Position numbers and translations under genes: made by a program. 64,000 nucleotides of DNA from Pseudomonas sp. ANT_H12B (GTDB lineage: Bacteria > Pseudomonadota > Gammaproteobacteria > Pseudomonadales > Pseudomonadaceae). Below, in pieces: positions 16,028 through 23,797 of this stretch (its first letter is position 1; every line of letters starts with the position of its first letter). A model generated the notes under the pieces. That model was not told the origin of the DNA and did no database searches. It worked only from the letters and a program-made list of their open reading frames with translations. The stretch covers positions 1 through 64,000 of the forward strand of contig NZ_VOBI01000021.1 of assembly GCF_008369325.1 (NCBI RefSeq), given 5' to 3'.

Positions 16028-18439
16028 TTACTCGGACAGTTTGAACGCCATCACATAGTCACCTTGCTTGGTGCCCAGCGATCCGTGACCACCTGCAACA
16101 ACAAGCACGTATTGCTTGCCGTCCTTGCCGGTGTAGGTCATCGGCGTGGTTTGCGCGCCGGCCGGCAGGCGGCCTTCCCACAACTGCTTGCCGTTTTTCA
16201 CGTCATAGGCACGCAGGTACTGGTCGAGGGTGCCGCTCAGGAAGCCAACGCCACTGGCGGTGGTGAAGGTGCCGCCCAGGCTAGGCACGCCCATGCTCAG
16301 CGGGATCGGAACCGGTGAGCTGTCGCGTACGGTGCCATTCTTGTGCATCCAGATAGTTTTGCTGGTGGTCAGGTCGATCGCGGCCACGTAGCCCCATGCT
16401 GGCGCCTGGCATGGCAGACCCATTGGCGAGAGCAGGGCTTCGAGGACCACGCCATACGGCGCGCCTTTGTTCGGCTGCACGCCTTCGGTTTCGCTTTTAC
16501 GCGGGCCCTGGGCGGAGATTTCGGCGGCCGGGATCATTTTCGATTTGAACGCCATGTAGCTCGGGTTTACGAAGGCGATCTGACGCACCGGGTCAACCGC
16601 GATACCGCCCCAGTCGAACACGCCGAAGTTGCCTGGATAAACGATCGAACCTTGCAGCGATGGCGGGGTGAACGGGCCGTCGTAGCGCATGGATTTGAAA
16701 TCGATCCGGCAGATCAGTTGGTCGAACGGGGTGACGCCCCACATGTCGCGTTCTTGCAACGGCGGCGGCATGAGGTTGAGGTCGGATTTCGGTTGGGTCG
16801 GCGAAGTGTGATCACCTTCGACAGCGCCTTGCGGCACCGGTACTTCGTTGATCGGTACGATCGGCTTGCCGGTGCTGCGGTCCAGCACGTAGATGCTGCC
16901 TTGCTTGGTGGACGCGAGTACCGCTGGCTTCACGCCGTCTGCGGTTTTCAGGTCCATCAGGGTTGGCTGGCCGCCGACGTCCATGTCCCACAGGTCATGG
17001 TGGGTGAACTGCATGTGCCAGCGCACCTGGCCGGTTGCGATGTCGAGGGCGGTCAGGCCGGCGGCATGCAGTTCCGATTCAGGCGTGCGATTGCCACCGA
17101 ACTGGTCCGGGGTCTGGTTGCCCATCGGCAGGTAGAGCATGCCGAGTTTTTCGTCGACGGCGAACATGGACCACATGTTCGGCGAGTTGCGGGTGTAGAC
17201 CTTGCCGTCGGCAATCGGCGTGGTGTCGTCCGGGTTGCCGCTGTCCCAGTTCCACACCAGTTTGCCGGTGTGCACGTCGAACGCGCGGATCACGCCGCTT
17301 GGCTCGTCGGTGGAGACGTTGTCGGTGACGTGGCCGCCAATCACCACCAGGTCTTTGGTGACCGCAGGTGGCGAGGTGGAGTAGTAGCCGCCAGCGTTGA
17401 AGCCGCCGATGTTGGCGGTCAGGTCGACCTGGCCCTTGTCGCCGAAGTCTTCGCACATCTTGCCGGTGTCGGCGTCGAGGGCGATCAGGCGGGTGTCAGC
17501 GGTCGGCAGGAAGATCCGGCGTGGGCAGACGTTGCTGACTGGCGCCGGGCTGGCGCTGCCGGTCGGGCTTTGCTCGGACGCATAAACGGCGTCATCGTGA
17601 TACGTCACGCCACGGCAGGTCATGTGCGCCCAACCCTTGAAGTTCGCCGCTTTCTGCGTGGAGAGCTTCGGATCGAAACGCCAGATTTCCTTGCCGGTGT
17701 CCGGGTCCAGTGCGATCACCTGGCTGTGCGGCGTGCACACGTAAAGCATGCCGTTGACTTTCAGCGGGGTGTTTTCGGCGGTGGTTTCACCCGGGTCGTT
17801 CGGCCCTGGCAGGTCGCCGGTGCGATAGGTCCAGGCCGGAACGAGCTTGTTCACGTTCTGCGGGGTGATCTGCGCCAGTGGCGAATAACGATCGCCATGG
17901 GCGCTGCGGCCGTAGGAGTTCCAGTCACCGTCGGGCATGGCCGGGGCGGTGTTGGTCATGCCTGGCACGCTGTCGCGATCCAGTTGGCCTTTGATTTCGC
18001 CGGGGTTGGTGAACTGGCTGGCCAGTGCAGCGACGCCAGCGATGACCACGGCCACGCTCAGGGCGCCGGTGCCCATCGGGGCAGCGCCTGCGCGCAACAG
18101 CGGACGGCGGAACCACGGCAGCAGCATGACGAGGCCCAGCGCAAACAACATCGCCAGACGCGGTACCAGCTGCCACCAATCGAGGCCGACTTCCCACAAG
18201 GCCCAAACGGTACTGGCGAACAACACCAGTGCGTAGAGGCCCAGCGCAGCGCGGCGTGCCGCAATCAGCAGCACGCCGGTCAGTGCCAGACCGATACCGG
18301 CCAGCAGGTAGTACAACGAGCCGCCGAGCATACTCAGCTTGATCCCGCCGGCCAGCATGGCCAGGCCCATTAGCAGAAGCAGGATACCGAGCAGGCTCGG
18401 CAACAGACGGCTTCGACTCAAAGCACCATCAGTGCTCAT
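16028..18439 (-). CDS. gcd: Membrane-bound PQQ-dependent glucose dehydrogenase
   Basis: 803 residues. Oxidises periplasmic glucose to gluconolactone and passes electrons to ubiquinone. The N-terminal ~140 residues contain five hydrophobic segments (for example LLGILLLLMGLAMLAGGI and LAMLFALGLVMLLPW). The large C-terminal eight-bladed PQQ propeller follows, with repeats such as VIALDPDTGKEIWRFD, LIALDADTGKMCEDFGD and GWAHMTCRGVTYH. Length and order match Gcd. The product feeds the gluconate and 2-ketogluconate route and gives the acid that dissolves mineral phosphate. An OprB-type porin gene lies immediately upstream in the same direction. Confidence 0.96.
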   Translation of the reverse strand: MSTDGALSRSRLLPSLLGILLLLMGLAMLAGGIKLSMLGGSLYYLLAGIGLALTGVLLIAARRAALGLYALVLFASTVWALWEVGLDWWQLVPRLAMLFALGLVMLLPWFRRPLLRAGAAPMGTGALSVAVVIAGVAALASQFTNPGEIKGQLDRDSVPGMTNTAPAMPDGDWNSYGRSAHGDRYSPLAQITPQNVNKLVPAWTYRTGDLPGPNDPGETTAENTPLKVNGMLYVCTPHSQVIALDPDTGKEIWRFDPKLSTQKAANFKGWAHMTCRGVTYHDDAVYASEQSPTGSASPAPVSNVCPRRIFLPTADTRLIALDADTGKMCEDFGDKGQVDLTANIGGFNAGGYYSTSPPAVTKDLVVIGGHVTDNVSTDEPSGVIRAFDVHTGKLVWNWDSGNPDDTTPIADGKVYTRNSPNMWSMFAVDEKLGMLYLPMGNQTPDQFGGNRTPESELHAAGLTALDIATGQVRWHMQFTHHDLWDMDVGGQPTLMDLKTADGVKPAVLASTKQGSIYVLDRSTGKPIVPINEVPVPQGAVEGDHTSPTQPKSDLNLMPPPLQERDMWGVTPFDQLICRIDFKSMRYDGPFTPPSLQGSIVYPGNFGVFDWGGIAVDPVRQIAFVNPSYMAFKSKMIPAAEISAQGPRKSETEGVQPNKGAPYGVVLEALLSPMGLPCQAPAWGYVAAIDLTTSKTIWMHKNGTVRDSSPVPIPLSMGVPSLGGTFTTASGVGFLSGTLDQYLRAYDVKNGKQLWEGRLPAGAQTTPMTYTGKDGKQYVLVVAGGHGSLGTKQGDYVMAFKLSE

Positions 18440-18543
18440 AGTGTGGTTCTCCGTGACGTTTTAAGTAGTCCCGCGCAAGTTCACTGTAGATGACGATCTG
18501 GCGTGGGCATGGTTCATGTAAAAAGTGTTTGGGCGCCGCATTC

Positions 18544-18637
18544 CCTGTGGGAGCGAGCTTGCTCGCGATAGCGCTGGGTCAGACAACATCAATGTTGGCT
18601 GTACTGGCCTCATCGCGAGCAAGCTCGCTCCCACAGG
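18544..18637. repeat. REP pair 4
   Basis: Inverted REP cores with the variant GAGCTTGCTCGCGA on both arms, about 95 bp overall with an AACATCAATGTTG palindrome at the centre. It lies between the porin stop and gcd. Confidence 0.9.
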
Positions 18638-18652
18638 TTTTTGTGGTGTTGG

Positions 18653-20035
18653 TTAGAACGACGACTGGATCTTGATCCCGCCAATCAGTGCGTCATCGAC
18701 CTTGTCCACGCCACCGGGGTGACGGATGTATTGCAGGTTCGGGCGCACGGTCAGCCAGTTGGTGACGTGCACGCCGTAATAGAGTTCTGCGCTGTATTCG
18801 GTGTCTTGCGGCGGCAGGAACGACGGGTCGTCGTAGTCGAACACGGCGCGGGCTTGATTGGTCGCCTCGGCGTTTTTGCGATAGGCCGGGTTGACGTGGA
18901 CGCGAGCCATGGCGAAACCGATGTCGTCTTTGGCGCGCGCATCGAACAAGCCCTTGTAGACGACGCCTGCCTGGACATAGTTGTCGATGGCGTTGGTCTT
19001 CTTGTCGTGCATCGTGCCGTTGGCGAACACGCTCAGGCCGCGAGAGTTGTCGCTGGCGCGGCTGGTCAATTGCTGCTGCACACCGAGCCATACACCGTGT
19101 TTGCTAGACGCGCTGCGGTAAGCCTCGCCACTCAAGGCTGCCGGCTGACCGTTGCTGTCCTTGTAGGCATCAGTGGCCTTCGCATTGCTGTAGTAATAAC
19201 CGGCGCGGTACTCGCCCGGCAGGCCATTAAGTTTCGGCGACCAGACCAATTCCACCGGCAGAATCGCGCCCTGAGTGCCACTGCCGCTGAGCTTGAAACC
19301 GTTGTCGCGATCGAGGTTCGACGGGTTCTGCTCGTAGGCGCCGACCTGTGCGTACAGCTCCGGTGTCAGGTGATATTTGACCCGCATCGCCCATTGGCTG
19401 ACCGGCCAGTTGTACCAGATGCCGCCCACCCAGTTACCGACCTGAGAACCGCAGAACGCCAGGTTCTGGAAGTCGCAGGGGAAGCTGTTGAAGTCTTCGC
19501 CTTCGCCGAAACGACCGACCTTGATGTCGAGTTTCTGATCGAAGAATTTCTGCTGATACCACATCTGTGTCAGCCGCCAGGTCTGGCCACGACCCCAGAC
19601 TTCCTGGGCCGAGGTGAAACCACCCACACGCGGATCGTTGATCCGGTCGTTGCTGATGTTGTTGCCGTTGCGTTCGGTGATGGTCAGCTGAAACTCAGCG
19701 TCGTCCCAACCCAGAATCTTCTGCAAGTCCAGATGGGTACCGAATCCGAACTGATCGCTGTAGCGAGCGGTTCGATCATGGTCGTAGCCGCCATGCAGGT
19801 TACTGCCCATTTCGCCGGTGTAATCGACTTTGAAGTCGTAGCCCTTTTGCGAAAGTTCGGTACGAGCGCCGTTCCAGTCGCCGAGCATCCACGGTGAGTC
19901 GCTATCAAAGGCCGGGGCCGCATGAACGCAGGTGGCGAGGCCGAAAGCGCTGAGGCTGCCAATCAGCTTCAGGGCTTTTCGGCTGGCAATAGCTGGCAAG
20001 ACAGCGCTGTCTCGCGAAGTTTGAAAATCAGGCAT
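18653..20035 (-). CDS. OprB-family carbohydrate-selective porin
   Basis: 460 residues from ATG 20035. The signal region (ALKLIGSLSAFGLATCVHAAPAF) precedes a mature start SPWMLGDWNGARTEL, the hallmark of OprB porins. The barrel continues to a terminal Phe (GGIKIQSSF), as needed for outer-membrane assembly. It probably admits glucose for the downstream gcd. An alternative ATG at 20170 has a better ribosome site (AAAGGA) but would give 45 extra residues before the signal; the shorter form fits the family. Confidence 0.88.
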   Translation of the reverse strand: MPDFQTSRDSAVLPAIASRKALKLIGSLSAFGLATCVHAAPAFDSDSPWMLGDWNGARTELSQKGYDFKVDYTGEMGSNLHGGYDHDRTARYSDQFGFGTHLDLQKILGWDDAEFQLTITERNGNNISNDRINDPRVGGFTSAQEVWGRGQTWRLTQMWYQQKFFDQKLDIKVGRFGEGEDFNSFPCDFQNLAFCGSQVGNWVGGIWYNWPVSQWAMRVKYHLTPELYAQVGAYEQNPSNLDRDNGFKLSGSGTQGAILPVELVWSPKLNGLPGEYRAGYYYSNAKATDAYKDSNGQPAALSGEAYRSASSKHGVWLGVQQQLTSRASDNSRGLSVFANGTMHDKKTNAIDNYVQAGVVYKGLFDARAKDDIGFAMARVHVNPAYRKNAEATNQARAVFDYDDPSFLPPQDTEYSAELYYGVHVTNWLTVRPNLQYIRHPGGVDKVDDALIGGIKIQSSF

Positions 20036-20319
20036 AGAGAAGAAATTCTTGATCTTTTTCTGGGGGATGAACTGAAACGACAGGGATGAAGCGGGCAGCG
20101 GAAGCGTTTCAGCTTGACGGGCGTAAGGATAATGTCCTGTTACAAATAGAGAAAGGGCTTTTACTGACATGGATCCTTTCGGATTTGGTAACAGTGTCGC
20201 GCGGCGATCTGTCGCGGTTCACCTACATTTAATGGATAACGCCACAGGGCCCTTCCACCTGGCCACCCCCTCGGCTAAGGTGCGCGGCTTCCAATTCCTA
20301 CTTCGCTCGAAGGCCCGGC

Positions 20320-20550
20320 ATGACCGAACAGAACAACAACCCGCTGCACGGCGTGACACTGGAGCAAATCCTCAACGCCCTGGTTGAACACTACGAGTGG
20401 TCGGGGCTGGCCGAGCGTATCGATATTCGCTGCTTCAAGAGCGACCCAAGCATCAAGTCGAGCCTGACATTCCTGCGCAAGACCCCGTGGGCGCGGGAGA
20501 AGGTCGAAAGCTTGTACGTGAAGTTGATGCGCACCAAGCGTCCGCTCTGA
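20320..20550 (+). CDS. VF530 family (DUF2132) small DNA-binding-fold protein
   Basis: 76 residues matching the VF530 pattern: NPLHGVTLEQILNALVEHYEW, RCFKSDPSIKSSLTFLRKTPWAR and a basic end. The family has a compact helical fold proposed to bind nucleic acid; its role is not established. It starts at ATG 20320 and ends 2 nt before the next gene's GTG, so the two are likely co-transcribed. Confidence 0.88.
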   Translation: MTEQNNNPLHGVTLEQILNALVEHYEWSGLAERIDIRCFKSDPSIKSSLTFLRKTPWAREKVESLYVKLMRTKRPL

Positions 20551-20552
20551 CT

Positions 20553-21224
20553 GTGGTCACCCAAGCGACGCCAGGTTCTGCCGCAAGGCGTCGTTTTGTA
20601 GCCGTGGCTGCGGTTCTTGGCTGGGCGGGATTGAGCATTCAGCTGTACCTGATTTTCTACTCACGCTGGACGCTGGAGGCCAGCCTGCTCGGTGGGCTGG
20701 TGAGCTTCTTCAGCTATTTCACCGTGCTGAGCAATACGCTGGTGGCGACGGTGCTGACGTGTGAGCTGACTTCCCGCGAGTCGGCGGCGCGACGCTGGTT
20801 TTTGCAGCCGTGGGTAAGCACCGGGGTTGCCGTGAGCATCGCCGTGGTCGGCCTGGCGTACAGCGTGTTGCTGCGCCATTTGTGGCATCCCGAAGGCTGG
20901 CAATTACTGGCCGATGAGCTGATGCATGACGTCATGCCGTTGCTGTTTCTTGTTTATTGGTGGTGCTGGGTGCCCAAGGGCACGTTGCGGTTGCGGCACA
21001 TCGCGGTGTGGGTGATTTACCCGGTGGTTTACTTCGCGTATGCGCTGTTGCGCGGGCATTTGCTGGCGACTTATCCGTACCCGTTCATTGATGTGGAGAA
21101 GCTGGGTTATCCACAGGTGTTTATCAATGCGGGTGGGTTGTTGGTGGGGTTTGTGCTGATTGCGTTGTTGGTAGTTGGGTTGGATCAGTGGCTTGAGCGT
21201 CGTGGCAAGCATCGGGATTTGTAG
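20553..21224 (+). CDS. Pr6Pr family integral membrane protein
   Basis: 223 residues with six predicted membrane spans. Family features seen are SFFSYFTVLSNTLVA, DELMHDVMPLLFLVYWW and YPVVYFAYALLRG. The conserved His and Asp in LMHDVMP may be functional. The biological role of Pr6Pr proteins is unknown. I set the start at GTG 20553, directly after the VF530 gene; translation from farther upstream would overlap VF530 in another frame. Confidence 0.8.
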   Translation: MVTQATPGSAARRRFVAVAAVLGWAGLSIQLYLIFYSRWTLEASLLGGLVSFFSYFTVLSNTLVATVLTCELTSRESAARRWFLQPWVSTGVAVSIAVVGLAYSVLLRHLWHPEGWQLLADELMHDVMPLLFLVYWWCWVPKGTLRLRHIAVWVIYPVVYFAYALLRGHLLATYPYPFIDVEKLGYPQVFINAGGLLVGFVLIALLVVGLDQWLERRGKHRDL

Positions 21225-21239
21225 TGTTTGGTATGCCGT

Positions 21240-21313
21240 CTTCGCGAGCAGGCTCGCTCCCACATTGAATCGGCGTACACCAACTCCTTGTGGGAGCGAG
21301 CCTGCTCGCGAAG
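21240..21313. repeat. REP pair 5
   Basis: CTTCGCGAGCAGGCTCGCTC and its inverse surround a 30-bp centre. The element sits between convergent Pr6Pr and yqjH genes. Confidence 0.9.
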
Positions 21314-21328
21314 GGGCCCGAGAGGAAA

Positions 21329-22114
21329 TTACTCCTCGTCAGTATCATCCAGCCGCCAGTAACCGACCGCTTTGACAAACGGCTCATCCAACCCGTGCTC
21401 ATCGAGCAACACCCGGCGGATCTGTCGCGACACTTTGGTTTCGGTCGCGATCCAGGCATACAGATTGCCGGTGGGGACTTGCAGCTGCTTCACGGTGGTC
21501 AGCAAATGGTCCTTGCCACCTTCGCGCAGCACCCAGATCACATCGACCTCGGCAGCGCTCTGGAGCGCTTGCTGCTCCTTGCCGTTTTCCACTTCCACAA
21601 TCACCAGCGCACGCCGATTGGCTGCCAGACCTTCCAGCCGTCGAGCGATGGCGGGCAGGGCGGTTTCGTCGCCGATCAGCAGATAGCTGTCGAAGATGTC
21701 CGGCACGATCATCGACCCCCGTGGCCCGCCGATGTGCAGGAACTGCCCCGGTTTAGCCTGCTCGGCCCAAGTCGCAGCAGGGCCGTCACCGTGCAGGACG
21801 AAGTCGATGTCCAGCTCCTGCGAATTGAGGTCATAGCGTCGCGGCGTGTAATCGCGCATGGCCGGCATCGGCCCGTTACTTTTGCCGGCACCGAGTACCA
21901 GGGTCTCCAGTGCCGCCTGTTCCGCCGCGTTCTGCGGGAACAGCAGTTTGACGTGATCGTCCGTGCCGAGGCTGATAAAGCCTGCCAGCTCAGGGCCACC
22001 CAAGGTAATTCGACGCATGCGCGGGGTCAGGTCGACCACGCGCAACACCTCCAGACGACGGCGTTTGATCTCGTGCATGACGCGGTGAATGGTTTGGGTA
22101 TCGACTGCAATCAT
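21329..22114 (-). CDS. yqjH: Siderophore-interacting, NADPH-dependent ferric-chelate reductase
   Basis: 261 residues of the SIP/ViuB flavoprotein family. It reduces iron in imported ferric siderophores in the cytoplasm. FAD-binding motif RDYTPRRYD lies near residue 87 and the GPRGSMIVPD loop near 131; the C-terminal NADPH-binding half ends VKAVGYWR. The start overlaps the stop of the PadR gene upstream as ATGA, giving the same yqjI-yqjH pairing known in E. coli, though there the genes are divergent. I infer control by that regulator. Confidence 0.9.
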   Translation of the reverse strand: MIAVDTQTIHRVMHEIKRRRLEVLRVVDLTPRMRRITLGGPELAGFISLGTDDHVKLLFPQNAAEQAALETLVLGAGKSNGPMPAMRDYTPRRYDLNSQELDIDFVLHGDGPAATWAEQAKPGQFLHIGGPRGSMIVPDIFDSYLLIGDETALPAIARRLEGLAANRRALVIVEVENGKEQQALQSAAEVDVIWVLREGGKDHLLTTVKQLQVPTGNLYAWIATETKVSRQIRRVLLDEHGLDEPFVKAVGYWRLDDTDEE

Positions 22115-22686
22115 TCGGTTTTCTCCTGTGCAGCTTGAACGGTGGGGCCGTCGACGATGGCTTTGGCGGTGTTGTTGAGCAGGGCGGCGACTCGCAGGAT
22201 TTCTTCCGGGCTCCAGCGACCGTGGTGCAGTTGCAGCGCGTGCCGCAAGTTATGCACAGCCTCATGGATTTCGGCGGGGCGATCGTGGCCGCGCAACGAG
22301 CGTTTGCTGACGTCGATGCGCATTCGCACACCGTCCAGCGCAATGGCTTGCTCGCTCAGGGACAGGCGCCCGGCATCGGTGACGGCGTAGCGTTTTTTTC
22401 CGCCTTCAGCGTCGCCCTGGATCATTTCGCTTTCTTCCAGAAACGTCAGGGTCGGGTAGATCACACCGGGGCTGGGGCTATAGGCGCCGTCGAACATGCC
22501 TTCGATCTGGCGGATCAAGTCGTAGCCGTGGCAGGGCTGTTCGGCGATCAACGCCAGCAGCAGTAATTTCAGGTCGCCGGGGGCAAATACTCGTGGTCCG
22601 CGACCGCCGCGTTCGCGGCCGGGGCGTTTCTCGAAGCCGTCGCGGCCGTCACCGTGTTCGCGGTGGGGGGAATGATGGTCTCTCAT
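22111..22686 (-). CDS. yqjI: PadR-family metal-responsive repressor, YqjI-like
   Basis: 191 residues. A His-rich N-terminus (HHSPHREHGDG) leads into a winged-helix PadR domain (LKLLLLALIAEQPCHGYDLIRQIE, YSPSPGVIYPTLTFLEES). In E. coli YqjI the His/Cys-rich N-terminus binds nickel or iron and the protein represses yqjH and itself. Here Cys is absent from the N-terminal tail, so metal binding would rest on His. It heads a two-gene operon with yqjH. A perfect palindrome sits in its promoter region. Confidence 0.85.
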   Translation of the reverse strand: MRDHHSPHREHGDGRDGFEKRPGRERGGRGPRVFAPGDLKLLLLALIAEQPCHGYDLIRQIEGMFDGAYSPSPGVIYPTLTFLEESEMIQGDAEGGKKRYAVTDAGRLSLSEQAIALDGVRMRIDVSKRSLRGHDRPAEIHEAVHNLRHALQLHHGRWSPEEILRVAALLNNTAKAIVDGPTVQAAQEKTE

Positions 22687-22717
22687 TTTTGCGTTCTCTC
22701 GTCGTGTTTAGATACAA

Positions 22718-22735
22718 CTTAAGATATATCTTAAG
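22718..22735. promoter_or_regulatory. Perfect 18-bp palindrome, probable YqjI operator
   Basis: CTTAAGATATATCTTAAG is its own reverse complement. It lies 32 bp upstream of the yqjI start, where a promoter would be, and is far more AT-rich than its surroundings. Autorepression by the PadR protein is inferred. Confidence 0.65.
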
Positions 22736-22740
22736 GCTCA

Positions 22741-23205
22741 CGCAAGCACCGCCGACGAGTGGCATACAGCCCATTGGCGGTCTGTGAGCAAAAGAGTCGA
22801 GGATTTTTTCAATGCGCGAACAGCAACGGAAGCATGCACAACGTGAGGTTGGAAATACCTGTATGGATTGATCAAACGTATTTGTTCATAGAAATATGCG
22901 GTTTTGAAAAAAATCTAAGTGGTTTTTAGTCTTAAGCTGTTTCCTGTGAAATATTTTCACTTGTTTTTTGTTGGAAGTAATTATTTCTTTTTATTTGCTG
23001 TTTTTTTCTTCTTTGTTCAGTTCTCTATGAGCTACACCTGCTGTCGAATTTTCCTACTTACTTTGCTTTTCGTTTAGATGATCATCTGCCCCGTTAAAAG
23101 TTTGGCAACGATCTTGGTTTTGGCGTCCAGAAGTAAGGATTGTTATAGATTGTTTCTGTGTGGCTTTAACTTTTAAAAATATTTTTTCATACCAGGTACA
23201 TAAGC
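22741..23205 (+). promoter_or_regulatory. AT-rich promoter region of fimbrial operon A
   Basis: 465 bp without a gene, rich in T and A tracts (22900-23040). A possible sigma-70 promoter is TTGGCG at 23120-23125 and TATAGA at 23144-23149, 18 bp apart. Blocks such as CCTACTTACTTT and GATCATCTG...GTTAAAAGTT recur, slightly altered, before the second pilin gene (29205-29260). AT-rich DNA of this kind is a likely target of H-NS-type silencers (MvaT/MvaU); that is inference. Confidence 0.5.
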
Positions 23206-23697
23206 ATGTTCAAGAAAATCGCCTTCGTAATTCCAATGGCTGTTCTTTCTCTGAGTTCTGCCATGGCGTTCGCTGCTGACGACGCGCGCAGCTCCATTAA
23301 CATAAGTGCCACCATTCCAAGCAAGGAGTTCCACGCCCAGCCACGGAACCCCAACTTCGGTGCCGACGAAAAAATGGCCTATAACCTGGTGACGGGAACG
23401 TTGGCGCCGCTGCGTGCGACTTATGATGTGCTACACATCAACGGGTCGGTGGCTGCCTACGTCCAGGGCGGTCCTCAGCCACTGTCCAATGGCGCCAGCA
23501 GCATCGATCTGACTTACACCTTCAATGGCGTGACCCTGACGGAGACGTCGCAGGAGGTTGTCGGCGACACCGAATCCAACGGCGGCATGCAGGCCGAACT
23601 GGTCATTGCCGCAGCCAAGCCCGCCGACACTCAACACGGACTGTTCACCGCGACCCCTGTGGTCATCTTCGACGCTATCCCGCGTGTAAGTCTGTAA
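23206..23697 (+). CDS. CS1-type fimbrial major subunit (operon A)
   Basis: 163 residues with a signal peptide cleaved after AMAFA. The mature protein follows the CS1/CFA-I/cable-pilin pattern: NISATIPSKEFHAQP at the start (donor-strand region), TYDVLHINGSVAAYV, and LTETSQEVVG. It would be the structural pilin assembled by the usher downstream. The C-terminus (HGLFTATPVVIFDAI) lacks the usual G-x-Y-x-G beta-zipper used for chaperone recognition and kept in the paralogue at 29347. It is followed by a hairpin and the usher gene. Confidence 0.88.
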   Translation: MFKKIAFVIPMAVLSLSSAMAFAADDARSSINISATIPSKEFHAQPRNPNFGADEKMAYNLVTGTLAPLRATYDVLHINGSVAAYVQGGPQPLSNGASSIDLTYTFNGVTLTETSQEVVGDTESNGGMQAELVIAAAKPADTQHGLFTATPVVIFDAIPRVSL

Positions 23698-23730
23698 CAA
23701 GGTTTGAACTAAGGATTCATAACTGTTATC

Positions 23731-23760
23731 GGTCGACGGGCAATTTTTTGCCTGTCGATC
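23731..23760 (+). promoter_or_regulatory. Hairpin between pilin and usher, operon A
   Basis: GGTCGACGGGCAA, a T loop, and TTGCCTGTCGATC pair over 13 bp with two G-U pairs. It follows the major pilin stop by 34 nt. A run of T is in the loop rather than after the stem, so it may act as an mRNA stabiliser or processing site instead of a full terminator. An equivalent lies at 29870-29901. Confidence 0.6.
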
Positions 23761-23797
23761 GCAGTTTTCGAGTAGTTGTATTCAGAGTATTCAGTTC

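Noticed and set aside
15576..16058. 160-codon plus-strand frame containing SHAQLAMKQARKVRHSKPGR
   Set aside because: It translates the DUF6124 leader and a REP pair; frames like it recur in Pseudomonas as repeat artefacts.
16343..18373. 676-codon plus-strand frame opposite gcd
   Set aside because: His, Arg and Val-rich shadow of a fully supported gcd gene.
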